From positions 1-58,035 of the forward strand of contig CAINGK010000157.1 of the NCBI GenBank assembly GCA_903848465.1: a DNA stretch of 58,035 nucleotides. The letters run 5' to 3'. The stretch's first letter is position 1, and each line of letters begins with the position of its first letter. The notes under the pieces were generated by a model. That model ran no database searches. It was not told where the DNA came from and saw only the letters and a list, made by a program, of their open reading frames with translations. Source of the DNA: an uncultured Verrucomicrobiota bacterium (GTDB lineage Bacteria; Verrucomicrobiota; Verrucomicrobiia; Verrucomicrobiales; Verrucomicrobiaceae). Of this stretch, positions 17,524-24,894 are shown in pieces. Made by a program: the position numbers and the translations under genes.

Positions 17524-19317
17524 ATGTCAGCCGCCGCCACGATCACCAACATCTCCTGCTATCAATTCGCCGAACTTTCCGGATTGAAGGACCTGCGCGC
17601 ACAGCTCCTGGAGCATTGCAAGGGCTGGGGCCTGAAGGGCACCATTTTGCTGAGCACGGAAGGCATCAATATGTTTGTGGCTGGCGTGCGGGAGAATGTG
17701 GACGCACTCGTCGCTGAGTTGCATGCCATTCCGGGGCTGGCCGGGTTGAAGCCGAAATACAGCGAGAGCGCGGAGCAGCCCTTCCGCCGCATGCTGGTGC
17801 GCATCAAGCAGGAGATCATCGCCTTCGGCGTCGAGGGCATCGAACCGGCCAAGTACACATCGCCACGCCTGGAGCCAAAGATTTTGAAGCAGTGGCTGGA
17901 TGAAGGCCGCCCAGTCATTCTGTATGACACTCGCAATGATTACGAGGTGAAGCTTGGCACCTTCAAAGGGGCCGTCGTGGCGGGTGTCGATTCCTTCCGC
18001 GAATTCCCCGAGGCCGTGCGCCGGCTGCCGCCGGAGATGAAAAAGGCCGAGGTCGTGTCTTTCTGTACTGGCGGCATCCGCTGCGAAAAAGCCGCCCCCT
18101 TCATGGAGCGCGAAGGCTTTGAACATGTGTGGCAGTTGGAAGGCGGCATTTTGAAGTACTTCGAGGAATGCGGCAGCGCGCATTACGACGGCGAGTGTTT
18201 TGTCTTCGATCAACGCGTGGGCGTCGATCCAGGCCTGCATGAAACGGCCTCCTCCCAGTGTTTCGCCTGCCAGACACCGCTGACCGCCGAAGAGCAGGCC
18301 GATCCACGCTATGTGGAGCATGTGTCCTGTCCGTACTGCTTCAAGACGTCCGAGGAACAGCAACGCGAGAACCTGGAACTACGCCATGCGGCAATCCGCC
18401 AAGCGGTGACACCTCTGCCAGGAAGTGTGCCCTATGACCAAACACGGCCGCTGAACGTGCCGGAAGCCTGCGATTACGCCACCATTCTGGACTGTCTCTG
18501 CCATGTGATGCCGCACATACCGCGTGAGCAGTGGCTCGCGGTCTGCGAGGAAGGGCGCATCGTGACGGATGAGAGGGCGATTGTCCCGGCTCATCAAATC
18601 GTCCGCGCCGGAGAGCGCTACCTGCACCTGAAGCCTGCACAGCATGAGCCGGACGTGAAAGCGGACATCCGCGTGCTGTTTGAAGATGAGGCGATCATCG
18701 TGCTGAACAAACCCGCGCCGCTGCCGGTGCATGTGGGGGGAAGGTTCAACCGCAACACGCTGCAATTCATCCTCAACACCGTCTGGCATCCGCTGAAACC
18801 CCGCAGCGTGCATCGGCTGGATGCCAATACGACCGGCGTGACCGTGCTGTGTAAAACACGGCACTTCGCCAGCTTCGTACAGCCACAGTTTGAACGTGGC
18901 GAGGTCGAGAAACTCTACCTCGCCCGCGTGAAGGGGCATCCACCGCAGGATGAGTTTGTCTGCGATGCTCCCATCACCGGTGAAGCTGGCAAGCTGGGGG
19001 GACGCAACGTCGATCCCGAAGGACAAGAAGCCAAAACGGAGTTCCGCGTGCTGCGACGCGATGCTGATGGCACGGCACTGCTGGAGGCACGGCCGCTCAC
19101 CGGGCGGACGAATCAGATCCGCATCCACCTCTGGCATCTCGGCTTCCCGATTTCCGGTGATGCCTCCTATTTGGCGGATGGCGAGGTCGGCGAGACTCAG
19201 ACCCTGGCGGTGGGAGATCCGCCGCTCTGCCTGCATGCTCTGCGCATCACGTTCACGCATCCTTTGACAAAGGAACGCGTGACGTTTGAGGCAGAGCCGC
19301 CCGCATGGGCGGCTTGA
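17524..19317 (+). CDS. TrhO-type tRNA uridine 5-hydroxylase fused to RluA-type pseudouridine synthase
   Basis: A 597-aa protein; ATG 17524 is preferred to GTG 17506. Residues 1-230 are the TrhO/YceA family: an acylphosphatase-like N-terminus (LKGTILLSTEGINMFVAG) and a rhodanese domain with active loop CTGGIRCEKA (Cys181). A four-cysteine cluster follows (CFAC at 246-249 and CPYC at 269-272), probably zinc binding. From about 315 comes an S4-like segment, and from about 380 an RluA catalytic domain with HRLDANTTG (catalytic Asp433) and the late R-T-N-Q-I-R-I-H motif. TrhO makes 5-hydroxyuridine at tRNA position 34; RluA enzymes make pseudouridine. Both parts look catalytically intact, and there is no internal frameshift. 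Confidence 0.88.
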   Translation: MSAAATITNISCYQFAELSGLKDLRAQLLEHCKGWGLKGTILLSTEGINMFVAGVRENVDALVAELHAIPGLAGLKPKYSESAEQPFRRMLVRIKQEIIAFGVEGIEPAKYTSPRLEPKILKQWLDEGRPVILYDTRNDYEVKLGTFKGAVVAGVDSFREFPEAVRRLPPEMKKAEVVSFCTGGIRCEKAAPFMEREGFEHVWQLEGGILKYFEECGSAHYDGECFVFDQRVGVDPGLHETASSQCFACQTPLTAEEQADPRYVEHVSCPYCFKTSEEQQRENLELRHAAIRQAVTPLPGSVPYDQTRPLNVPEACDYATILDCLCHVMPHIPREQWLAVCEEGRIVTDERAIVPAHQIVRAGERYLHLKPAQHEPDVKADIRVLFEDEAIIVLNKPAPLPVHVGGRFNRNTLQFILNTVWHPLKPRSVHRLDANTTGVTVLCKTRHFASFVQPQFERGEVEKLYLARVKGHPPQDEFVCDAPITGEAGKLGGRNVDPEGQEAKTEFRVLRRDADGTALLEARPLTGRTNQIRIHLWHLGFPISGDASYLADGEVGETQTLAVGDPPLCLHALRITFTHPLTKERVTFEAEPPAWAA

Positions 19318-19406
19318 AGGACAGAGCAGCCCGCCAGATTCTTTGTAACAAAACCACGAGAGTAGGCTTGAGCATTTGATCGGTGCTCGCTAGCTTTAGA
19401 CCAACC

Positions 19407-20459
19407 ATGGCCATTAACATCGACGACATCCTCCAAGCCGCCGAAGACCACCAAGCGAGCGATATTTTCCTGCAAGAAGGCGAGGTGCCGCGCATGAAGA
19501 TCGCTGAACAGCTCATGATTTTCGGCGATGAACCGCTGCTGCTGCCGCAGATGGCCGGACTCTGGCAGGCTTGTGGAGGAGACACGCTCAATGACACGGA
19601 TCGTGACTCCGGACTGATCTCTCGTTCTCACATCCGCTTCCGTGTCAACCTGCACAAAGTACTGGGCCGCATGGCTGCCGTGCTGCGCCGCATCCGCACA
19701 GATATTCCGGCCCTAAGCTCCCTGGGAGCACCGGATTGGCTATTACAGCGTTGGGGGCAGAAACAGAACGGCATGATTCTCGTCACCGGCTCCACGGGCC
19801 AGGGGAAATCGACCACGCTGGCGGCGCTGCTGCAGTGGATGAATGAAAACATCGCCCGTCATGTGGTGACGATCGAAGATCCGGTGGAGTACATCTTTGC
19901 CAACAATCGCTGCCTGTTCACGCAGCGTGAAGTAGGCCGCGACACCCCAAACTTCGCCCGCGGTCTGCGCAGTGCCATGCGTCAGGCACCGGATGTGATC
20001 TTTGTGGGAGAAATTCGCGATCAAGAAACGGCCCTCACCGCACTCCAGGCCTGCGAGACCGGTCATCTTGTGCTCGCCACGATGCACTCCGCTACCGTCA
20101 CCGAAACCATGGAGCGTTTTGTGAACCTCTTCCCACCGGACCAGATCGGCATCGGGCTGCACTTGCTGGCACAACAGTTGATCGGAGTTTTGTGCCAGAA
20201 GCTGGTACAGAATGTCCACGGCAAGCTCGTCATGCTGGCCGAATATCTGGAAAATGGTGGTGCGACACGCGACTGGATCGGGAAACGCAGCATCGCGAGC
20301 ATCATGGACTACATGAGCCGTGGCAGCGATCCCAACGCGCGCACCTTCATGCACTCCACCATTGCAGCCTACCAGGGTGGCTTGATCTCAGAATCTGAAG
20401 CCATCGCCGCGATCGGCAACGAAGCTGAATTCCGCCGTGCTGCGCGTGGCATCTCCTAA
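19407..20459 (+). CDS. PilT/PilU-type retraction ATPase, first copy
   Basis: A 350-aa cytoplasmic AAA-like ATPase; ATG 19407 gives MAINIDDILQAAEDHQASDI, the standard PilT opening, and is preferred to the upstream GTG. Walker A is GSTGQGKSTTL, the Asp box includes IEDPVEYIF, Walker B is VIFVGEIRD, and the His box includes GHLVLATMHS. These hexamers power retraction of type IV pili. The C-terminus lacks a clear A-I-R-N-L motif, more like PilU. It stands 17 bp before a second PilT-like gene, the usual pilT-pilU tandem. No other pilus gene lies nearby. Confidence 0.9.
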   Translation: MAINIDDILQAAEDHQASDIFLQEGEVPRMKIAEQLMIFGDEPLLLPQMAGLWQACGGDTLNDTDRDSGLISRSHIRFRVNLHKVLGRMAAVLRRIRTDIPALSSLGAPDWLLQRWGQKQNGMILVTGSTGQGKSTTLAALLQWMNENIARHVVTIEDPVEYIFANNRCLFTQREVGRDTPNFARGLRSAMRQAPDVIFVGEIRDQETALTALQACETGHLVLATMHSATVTETMERFVNLFPPDQIGIGLHLLAQQLIGVLCQKLVQNVHGKLVMLAEYLENGGATRDWIGKRSIASIMDYMSRGSDPNARTFMHSTIAAYQGGLISESEAIAAIGNEAEFRRAARGIS

Positions 20460-20476
20460 TCCATCCTTCTCTCATT

Positions 20477-21571
20477 ATGCGCTCCCGCGATCTCATCGAA
20501 TACCTTGCCTTGGTGACGGAAAAGGGTGGCTCGGATCTGCACCTCAGCGTGGGTGCAGCGCCCATGGGACGCATCTTCGGCCAGCTCCAACCGCTGACGG
20601 CTGAAATCTTCGATGGCGGAGACGTTCGTGACCTCGTTTTTGGCGTCCTCAAGGAAACCCAGCGCGCCAAACTGGAGCAGGACTGGGAACTGGATTTTGC
20701 CATTCAGGTGGAAAACCTGGGGCGCTTCCGTGGCAATGCCTGCTATGTGCTCGGTCGCGTCGAAGCTTCCTTTCGCTTCATCCCCGAACAGATTCCCGAA
20801 CTACGCGATCTGGGCCACGGCCCAACGGTGGAAAGTCTCTGCAAGTTGCGCGATGGGCTGATCCTCGTCACCGGTACCAGCAATTCTGGCAAGACCACCA
20901 CGCTAAGCTCGATGACCCAGCACATCTCTCGGGAGCGGCAGGTCAACATCGTCAGCATTGAAGACCCCATCGAATATGTGTTCAAACATGCGCGCAGCCT
21001 CGTTCGGCAGCGCCAGGTGGGCAGTGACACGCACAGCTTTGCACAAGCCCTACGCAGCGCGCTGCGTCAGGACGCGAACATCATCATCATCAGCGAACTG
21101 CGCGATCTCGAGACCATCAGCACGGCACTGACCGCCGCCGAGACCGGCCACCTCGTCATCAGCACCTTGCACACCCAAGACGCCCCTTCCACCATCATGC
21201 GTATGATGGATGCCTTCCCTGAAGATCAGCAGGACTTCGTGGCCTCGCAGTTGGCCAACTGCCTGCAAGGTGTGATCTGTCAGAGCCTGATGCCGCGACT
21301 CGACGAAGGCGGACGGGTGATGGCCTCGGAAATCATGGTCAATAATCAAGGCATCGCTTCTTGCATCCGCTCCCGCCGACTCCAACAGCTTCCCAGCCTG
21401 ATCCAAATCGGTGCCAACGACGGCATGCACACCATCGATGACAGCGTGTCTCATCTGGCGATCCACGGCTTCATTTCTCTCGACGATGCGTTGCTGCGTG
21501 CGCGTGACAAAGAATTCGTGATCGCCAGTTACGAGCGCCATTTGCGTGAAAGTGGAGCGAAAAAGCGCTGA
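20477..21571 (+). CDS. PilT/PilU-type retraction ATPase, second copy
   Basis: A 364-aa paralogue of the preceding gene. It has MRSRDLIEYLALVTEKGGSD, then Walker A GTSNSGKTTTLSSM, Asp box IEDPIEYVF and His-box region GHLVISTLHT. The Walker B stretch reads IIIISELRDLETIS: the near-invariant glycine of V-G-E-x-R-D is serine, while the catalytic glutamate remains. A C-terminal ASCIRSRRLQQLPSLIQ segment resembles the A-I-R motif required for PilT retraction, so this copy may be the functional PilT and the first one PilU. Probably co-transcribed with its neighbour. Confidence 0.9.
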   Translation: MRSRDLIEYLALVTEKGGSDLHLSVGAAPMGRIFGQLQPLTAEIFDGGDVRDLVFGVLKETQRAKLEQDWELDFAIQVENLGRFRGNACYVLGRVEASFRFIPEQIPELRDLGHGPTVESLCKLRDGLILVTGTSNSGKTTTLSSMTQHISRERQVNIVSIEDPIEYVFKHARSLVRQRQVGSDTHSFAQALRSALRQDANIIIISELRDLETISTALTAAETGHLVISTLHTQDAPSTIMRMMDAFPEDQQDFVASQLANCLQGVICQSLMPRLDEGGRVMASEIMVNNQGIASCIRSRRLQQLPSLIQIGANDGMHTIDDSVSHLAIHGFISLDDALLRARDKEFVIASYERHLRESGAKKR

Positions 21572-21576
21572 AGCAT

Positions 21577-21607
21577 AAAAAAGCGGACCCAGTTTCCCGG
21601 CTCCGCT
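21577..21607 (-). terminator. rho-independent terminator of the small cysteine-rich gene
   Basis: Stem arms AGCGGACCC (21582-21590) and GGCTCCGCT (21599-21607) pair with one mismatch around an 8-nt loop. On the minus strand the hairpin is followed by a six-T run (complement of 21577-21582), the classical layout for the gene ending at 21639. It also sits just after the pilT-like gene's stop and might slow plus-strand transcripts, without a T-run on that side. Confidence 0.75.
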
Positions 21608-21638
21608 CTTCAAAACGCTGATTGTCTCAGCGCCGCAA

Positions 21639-21821
21639 TTATTGCTTGTTCTTGGCGTCGAACTTGGCTTTGCACTTTTCGCAGCAGAAAGCGACGGTTT
21701 TGCCGTCTTTGTCTTTGCTGGTGATGCTGGAGTCAGCAGGCTTGCCACTGATGGGGCATGTGTCGGCGGCCATGGCGACGGAAGCGAAGGAGAGGGCGCA
21801 GATGGTGAGCAGTGTTTTCAT
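21639..21821 (-). CDS. small secreted cysteine-rich protein, YHS/TRASH-like
   Basis: A 60-aa precursor with signal peptide MKTLLTICALSFASVAMAAD. The 41-residue mature part has CPISGKPAD and, 20 residues later, FCCEKCKAKF. A C-P-x-[ST]-G-x-x-x-D start and F-C-C-x-x-C-x-x-x-F end are typical of YHS-type metal-binding mini-domains, in which cysteines bind a soft metal such as copper or zinc. It is complete, with its own terminator, so it is a genuine stand-alone domain and not a fragment. A periplasmic metal buffer is the simplest reading. It is transcribed divergently from the OFA carrier. Confidence 0.83.
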   Translation of the reverse strand: MKTLLTICALSFASVAMAADTCPISGKPADSSITSKDKDGKTVAFCCEKCKAKFDAKNKQ

Positions 21822-21847
21822 TGAGGTGTGGTGGGTATGGGTATGAT

Positions 21848-21865
21848 CCCGGTAAAATCACCGGG
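21848..21865. promoter_or_regulatory. palindrome in the divergent intergenic region
   Basis: CCCGGT (21848-21853) and ACCGGG (21860-21865) form a perfect 6-bp inverted repeat with a 6-nt AT-rich centre. It lies between the divergent starts of the 60-aa protein (21821) and the OFA carrier (21941). The symmetry and position fit an operator, but no regulator gene is nearby. Confidence 0.3.
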
Positions 21866-21940
21866 TAAAGCTCGAAACGTATGAAACCGGGCGTTTCTTG
21901 TCGATCTTTAATCTTTCCTTGTCCGACCACTAGACCAGCC

Positions 21941-23284
21941 ATGAGTTTCCTCACCCGTGATGCCACCGTCGCCAGCCCCGGATTCAACCGCTGGCTCGTC
22001 CCTCCTGCCGCCATCGCTGTACACATGTGCATCGGCCAAGTCTATGGCTTCAGTGTGTTCAAAAAGCCGCTGGCTCGGACGCTGGGCATCACAGTGCCCA
22101 TCTCCGGTGACTGGAGCGAAGCGGATGTCGGCGTGGCTTACTCGATTGCTCTTGCGCTGCTTGGCCTTTCTGCTGCGTTTTTCGGCAAGTGGGTCGAACG
22201 TAGCGGCCCGCGCAAAACGATGCTCGCTAGCATGCTCTGCTTTTGCAGCGGGCTGATTCTCACCTCGCTCGCGGTGCGCTGGCACCAGCTCTGGCTGCTG
22301 TATGCAGGCTACGGTTTGATCGGCGGCATCGGGTTGGGCCTGGGGTACATTGCGCCGGTGTCCACTCTCATGAAGTGGTTCCCTGACCGCCCTGGCATGG
22401 CCACGGGCATGGCGATCATGGGCTTTGGTGGCGGCGCGCTCATCGGCGGCCCGCTGGCAGAGGTGTTGATGGAGCGCTTTGCCACCGCCACCTCTGTTGG
22501 AGCCAGTGAGGCACTGCTGGTGATGGCGGGTCTCTATACCGTCTCCATGCTGTTTGGCGCTTGGATCGTGCGCGTGCCGCCGCCAGGCTGGAAGCCCGCA
22601 GGATGGGTGCCGACGGAGCGTGTCTCGAAGCTCGTGACGACAGCCCACGTCGCCGTGGACACCGCCTGGAAGACCCCGCAGTTTTGGATGCTCTGGGTGG
22701 TGCTCTGCATGAACGTGAGCGCTGGCATTGGCATCCTGGGCCAGGCCTCGCCGATGATTCAGGACATGTTCAAGGTCACGCCAGCGGCTGCAGCCGGATA
22801 CGTCGGACTGCTTTCGCTCTGCAATCTTGGTGGCAGATTCTTCTGGTCCTCCATGTCCGACATCATCGGGCGCAAAGGCATCTACTGCATCTACTTCATT
22901 CTCGGAGCCGCTTTATATGCCACCGTGCCGTGGATTCAGAGCCAAGGAAGTGTGACGCTCTTTGTCTTCGCTACCGGATTGATTCTCTCGATGTATGGCG
23001 GCGGTTTTGCCACGATCCCGGCTTACTTGCGTGATCTTTTCGGTAGCCACCAAGTCGGGGCCATCCATGGTCGCCTCATCACCGCCTGGTCAGTGGCCGC
23101 GATTCTTGGCCCGCAGCTCATGGACCGTCTTTCCGTGGCGAACAAGAAGACCATGCCACCCGAACAGGCTTACAACTCGATCTTCCAGCTCATGGTCGGA
23201 TTGCTAGTGGTCGGCCTGATCTCCAATCTTCTCGTCCGTCCCGTCGATGACAAATACCACCTGGCTGAAAACGCCCACTCCTGA
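21941..23284 (+). CDS. OFA-family MFS transporter (oxalate/formate antiporter-like)
   Basis: A 447-aa inner-membrane carrier with about 12 helices. The OFA hallmark is at the N-terminus: AAIAVHMCIGQVYGFSVFKK (the I-x-x-x-x-G-x-x-Y-x-x-S-x-F/V pattern). The helix 4-5 region reads GIGLGLGYIAPVSTLMKWFP, followed by DRPGMATGMAIMGFGGGAL, both strongly conserved in OFA proteins. The start was moved from 21881 to ATG 21941 because the 20 preceding codons look non-coding. These carriers exchange small carboxylates such as oxalate, formate, lactate or pyruvate; the substrate is unknown. A 39-residue partner follows 6 bp downstream. Confidence 0.88.
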   Translation: MSFLTRDATVASPGFNRWLVPPAAIAVHMCIGQVYGFSVFKKPLARTLGITVPISGDWSEADVGVAYSIALALLGLSAAFFGKWVERSGPRKTMLASMLCFCSGLILTSLAVRWHQLWLLYAGYGLIGGIGLGLGYIAPVSTLMKWFPDRPGMATGMAIMGFGGGALIGGPLAEVLMERFATATSVGASEALLVMAGLYTVSMLFGAWIVRVPPPGWKPAGWVPTERVSKLVTTAHVAVDTAWKTPQFWMLWVVLCMNVSAGIGILGQASPMIQDMFKVTPAAAAGYVGLLSLCNLGGRFFWSSMSDIIGRKGIYCIYFILGAALYATVPWIQSQGSVTLFVFATGLILSMYGGGFATIPAYLRDLFGSHQVGAIHGRLITAWSVAAILGPQLMDRLSVANKKTMPPEQAYNSIFQLMVGLLVVGLISNLLVRPVDDKYHLAENAHS

Positions 23285-23290
23285 TTCGCC

Positions 23291-23410
23291 ATGAAAGCCC
23301 TCACCCTTCTCCTCGCCTGGACCTGGATCACCGTTCCGCTCGGCTGGGGCGTGTATCAATCCGTGCAGAAATCGTTGCCACTGTTTGGCATCACGGCAGT
23401 TGCGAAGTAG
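23291..23410 (+). CDS. MFS transporter small subunit (39 aa)
   Basis: A tiny ORF reading MKALTLLLAWTWITVPLGWG, then VYQSVQKSLPLFG. One transmembrane helix is followed by a short amphipathic tail. The L-A-W-x-W-x-x-x-P-L-x-W-G-V-Y/W-x-x-x pattern is that of the small subunit that regularly follows OFA-type MFS genes in many bacteria. It starts 6 bp after the carrier's stop and is surely co-transcribed. It probably stabilises or gates the carrier; its exact role is not established. Gene finders with a minimum length often miss it. Confidence 0.85.
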   Translation: MKALTLLLAWTWITVPLGWGVYQSVQKSLPLFGITAVAK

Positions 23411-23437
23411 CGCGGGCATCGCTTTGTTACGCCTCGC

Positions 23438-24736
23438 ATGCTTTCGAACGTCACCTTCTTCCTCGCCCGCCGCTATCTGCGCGCGAAGCGTTCGTTTGTT
23501 TCCGTCATCACCATCATCTCGATCCTCGGGGTCGCGGTCGGTGTACTGATGATGATCGTCGTCAGTTCGGTGATGAAAGGCTTTGAGGGTGAATTCCGGA
23601 AGGTGCTCATCGGCTCGGAGCCACACATCCTGCTGCATCCGCAGGACAAAAAGCCCACCGATGCCAAATCCGTCGCCGAGGTGCTTGCCAATGTACGCCA
23701 GCAGCCGGATGTGCTCGCCTCCAGCAGCTACATCAGCAGCGTGATGTATGCGGAGCATGATGGCGCACAGTCTGGCATGGACGTGCTGGGTCTGCCGGAG
23801 GATGGCGCGAAATTTTACATGGCTAAGATCGCCAAGCACAAGCTCGAAGGCTCGCTGGTGCTCACTCCCGGCGGCGTGGTCTGCGCCGATTATGTCTCCG
23901 GGCAGCTCAATGCGCATCCCGGGGACGCCATCAGTGTTTATGCCTCCAGCAACGTCACCAGCGCGGTGAAACGCTTTCGCATCGCCTCGGATGAGCAGGA
24001 CGAGGCGAAACGCCACGCCGCCTACAAAGAGATCAAGTTGCACCCCAAGGAGATCAAACTGCTGGGCACCACCCGTGCGGAAGCCGCTGGCAGCTACGGC
24101 TACGTCACGCTCGAAACGGCACAACAGATCTTCAGCTTTGGCGAGCAGGTCAGCGGCGTGTTGATCGAATTGAAACAGCCCGGCGAGGTCAAAGACGTGA
24201 TCAAACGCTTCACCGCCGCTGGCATTGTTCCCGCCACCTGGAGCGCCTCCCTGTGGACTGATGCGGGTGATGCGCGACTCGCGGCCATGAGCAACGAACG
24301 CGTGATGATGTGGATCGTGCTTCTGATCATCGCTGTCGTGGCCGCATTCTCGGTCATGAACACGACGATCACCGTCACCACCCAGAAGCGGCGGGAGATC
24401 GGCGTGCTGACCGCGCTCGGTTCGCGACAGAGCCAGATCATCGGCATCTTTGTCTCTCAGGCTGCTTTTGTTGGCATGCTAGGCACCTTAACCGGCCTCG
24501 CGCTCAGCGGGCTGGTCTTGCGCTATCGTGATGACATCCGCATGGGAATTGCCGTCCTGAGCGGTGGCAGCGCCAATGCCGACTCCGGCATGTTCCTCGC
24601 CACCATTCCGGCGCAAATTGAGCCTTGGTTCATCGTTGTCACCTGCCTGGGTTCCATCGCCTTCTGCCTGCTCGCTGCACTGCCACCTGCGTGGCTCGCC
24701 TCACGAGTGGACCCTGCGGTGGCGCTGCGGGATTGA
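23438..24736 (+). CDS. LolC/LolE-type ABC transporter permease, first copy
   Basis: A 432-aa inner-membrane protein. It opens FFLARRYLRAKRSFVSVITI, the R-Y-L-R-x-x-R typical of LolC/LolE, with helix 1 at about 22-50. A large periplasmic domain follows (about 55-270), then three helices with the FtsX/MacB-type region (MNTTITVTTQKRREIGVLTA). It ends with ASRVDPAVALRD, as expected. LolCDE extracts lipoproteins from the inner membrane and hands them to LolA. The ATPase LolD is not in the window, although a LolA-like gene lies at 54429. It is followed by a paralogue after a 142-bp inverted-repeat element. Confidence 0.9.
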   Translation: MLSNVTFFLARRYLRAKRSFVSVITIISILGVAVGVLMMIVVSSVMKGFEGEFRKVLIGSEPHILLHPQDKKPTDAKSVAEVLANVRQQPDVLASSSYISSVMYAEHDGAQSGMDVLGLPEDGAKFYMAKIAKHKLEGSLVLTPGGVVCADYVSGQLNAHPGDAISVYASSNVTSAVKRFRIASDEQDEAKRHAAYKEIKLHPKEIKLLGTTRAEAAGSYGYVTLETAQQIFSFGEQVSGVLIELKQPGEVKDVIKRFTAAGIVPATWSASLWTDAGDARLAAMSNERVMMWIVLLIIAVVAAFSVMNTTITVTTQKRREIGVLTALGSRQSQIIGIFVSQAAFVGMLGTLTGLALSGLVLRYRDDIRMGIAVLSGGSANADSGMFLATIPAQIEPWFIVVTCLGSIAFCLLAALPPAWLASRVDPAVALRD

Positions 24737-24740
24737 TCTC

Positions 24741-24882
24741 AATCGTGCTCGTCCTCGATTCTACCATTCCACCGGCACTCCAACCTTCCGAACTCACGCC
24801 AACACACTCTTCCTGATTCAACCCCAATTCCCCCATCGCAGCTTCATGATCGAGGACGAGCAGGAGGAGGACGAGAACGATT
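24741..24882. repeat. MITE-like 142-bp inverted-repeat element
   Basis: The element starts AATCGTGCTCGTCCT (24741-24755) and ends AGGACGAGAACGATT (24868-24882), terminal inverted repeats matching at 14 of 15 positions. A second, perfect 14-bp inverted repeat (24746-24759 and 24849-24862, TGCTCGTCCTCGAT type) is nested in it. The centre is C-rich with CTCCAACCTTCC-like runs and has no plausible gene. No flanking target duplication is evident. It fills almost the whole gap between the two LolC/E genes, beginning 5 bp after one stop and ending 12 bp before the next start. GAGGACGAG-type repeats of this look occur between genes in several verrucomicrobial and planctomycete genomes, as I recall. 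Confidence 0.6.
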
Positions 24883-24894
24883 TACAAGCCCACC

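Noticed and set aside
16205..17587. Long plus-strand open frame opposite the PQQ-propeller gene
   Set aside because: Shadow of a GC-rich gene; the minus strand has a signal peptide and repeated propeller motifs, while the plus frame has no recognisable domain.
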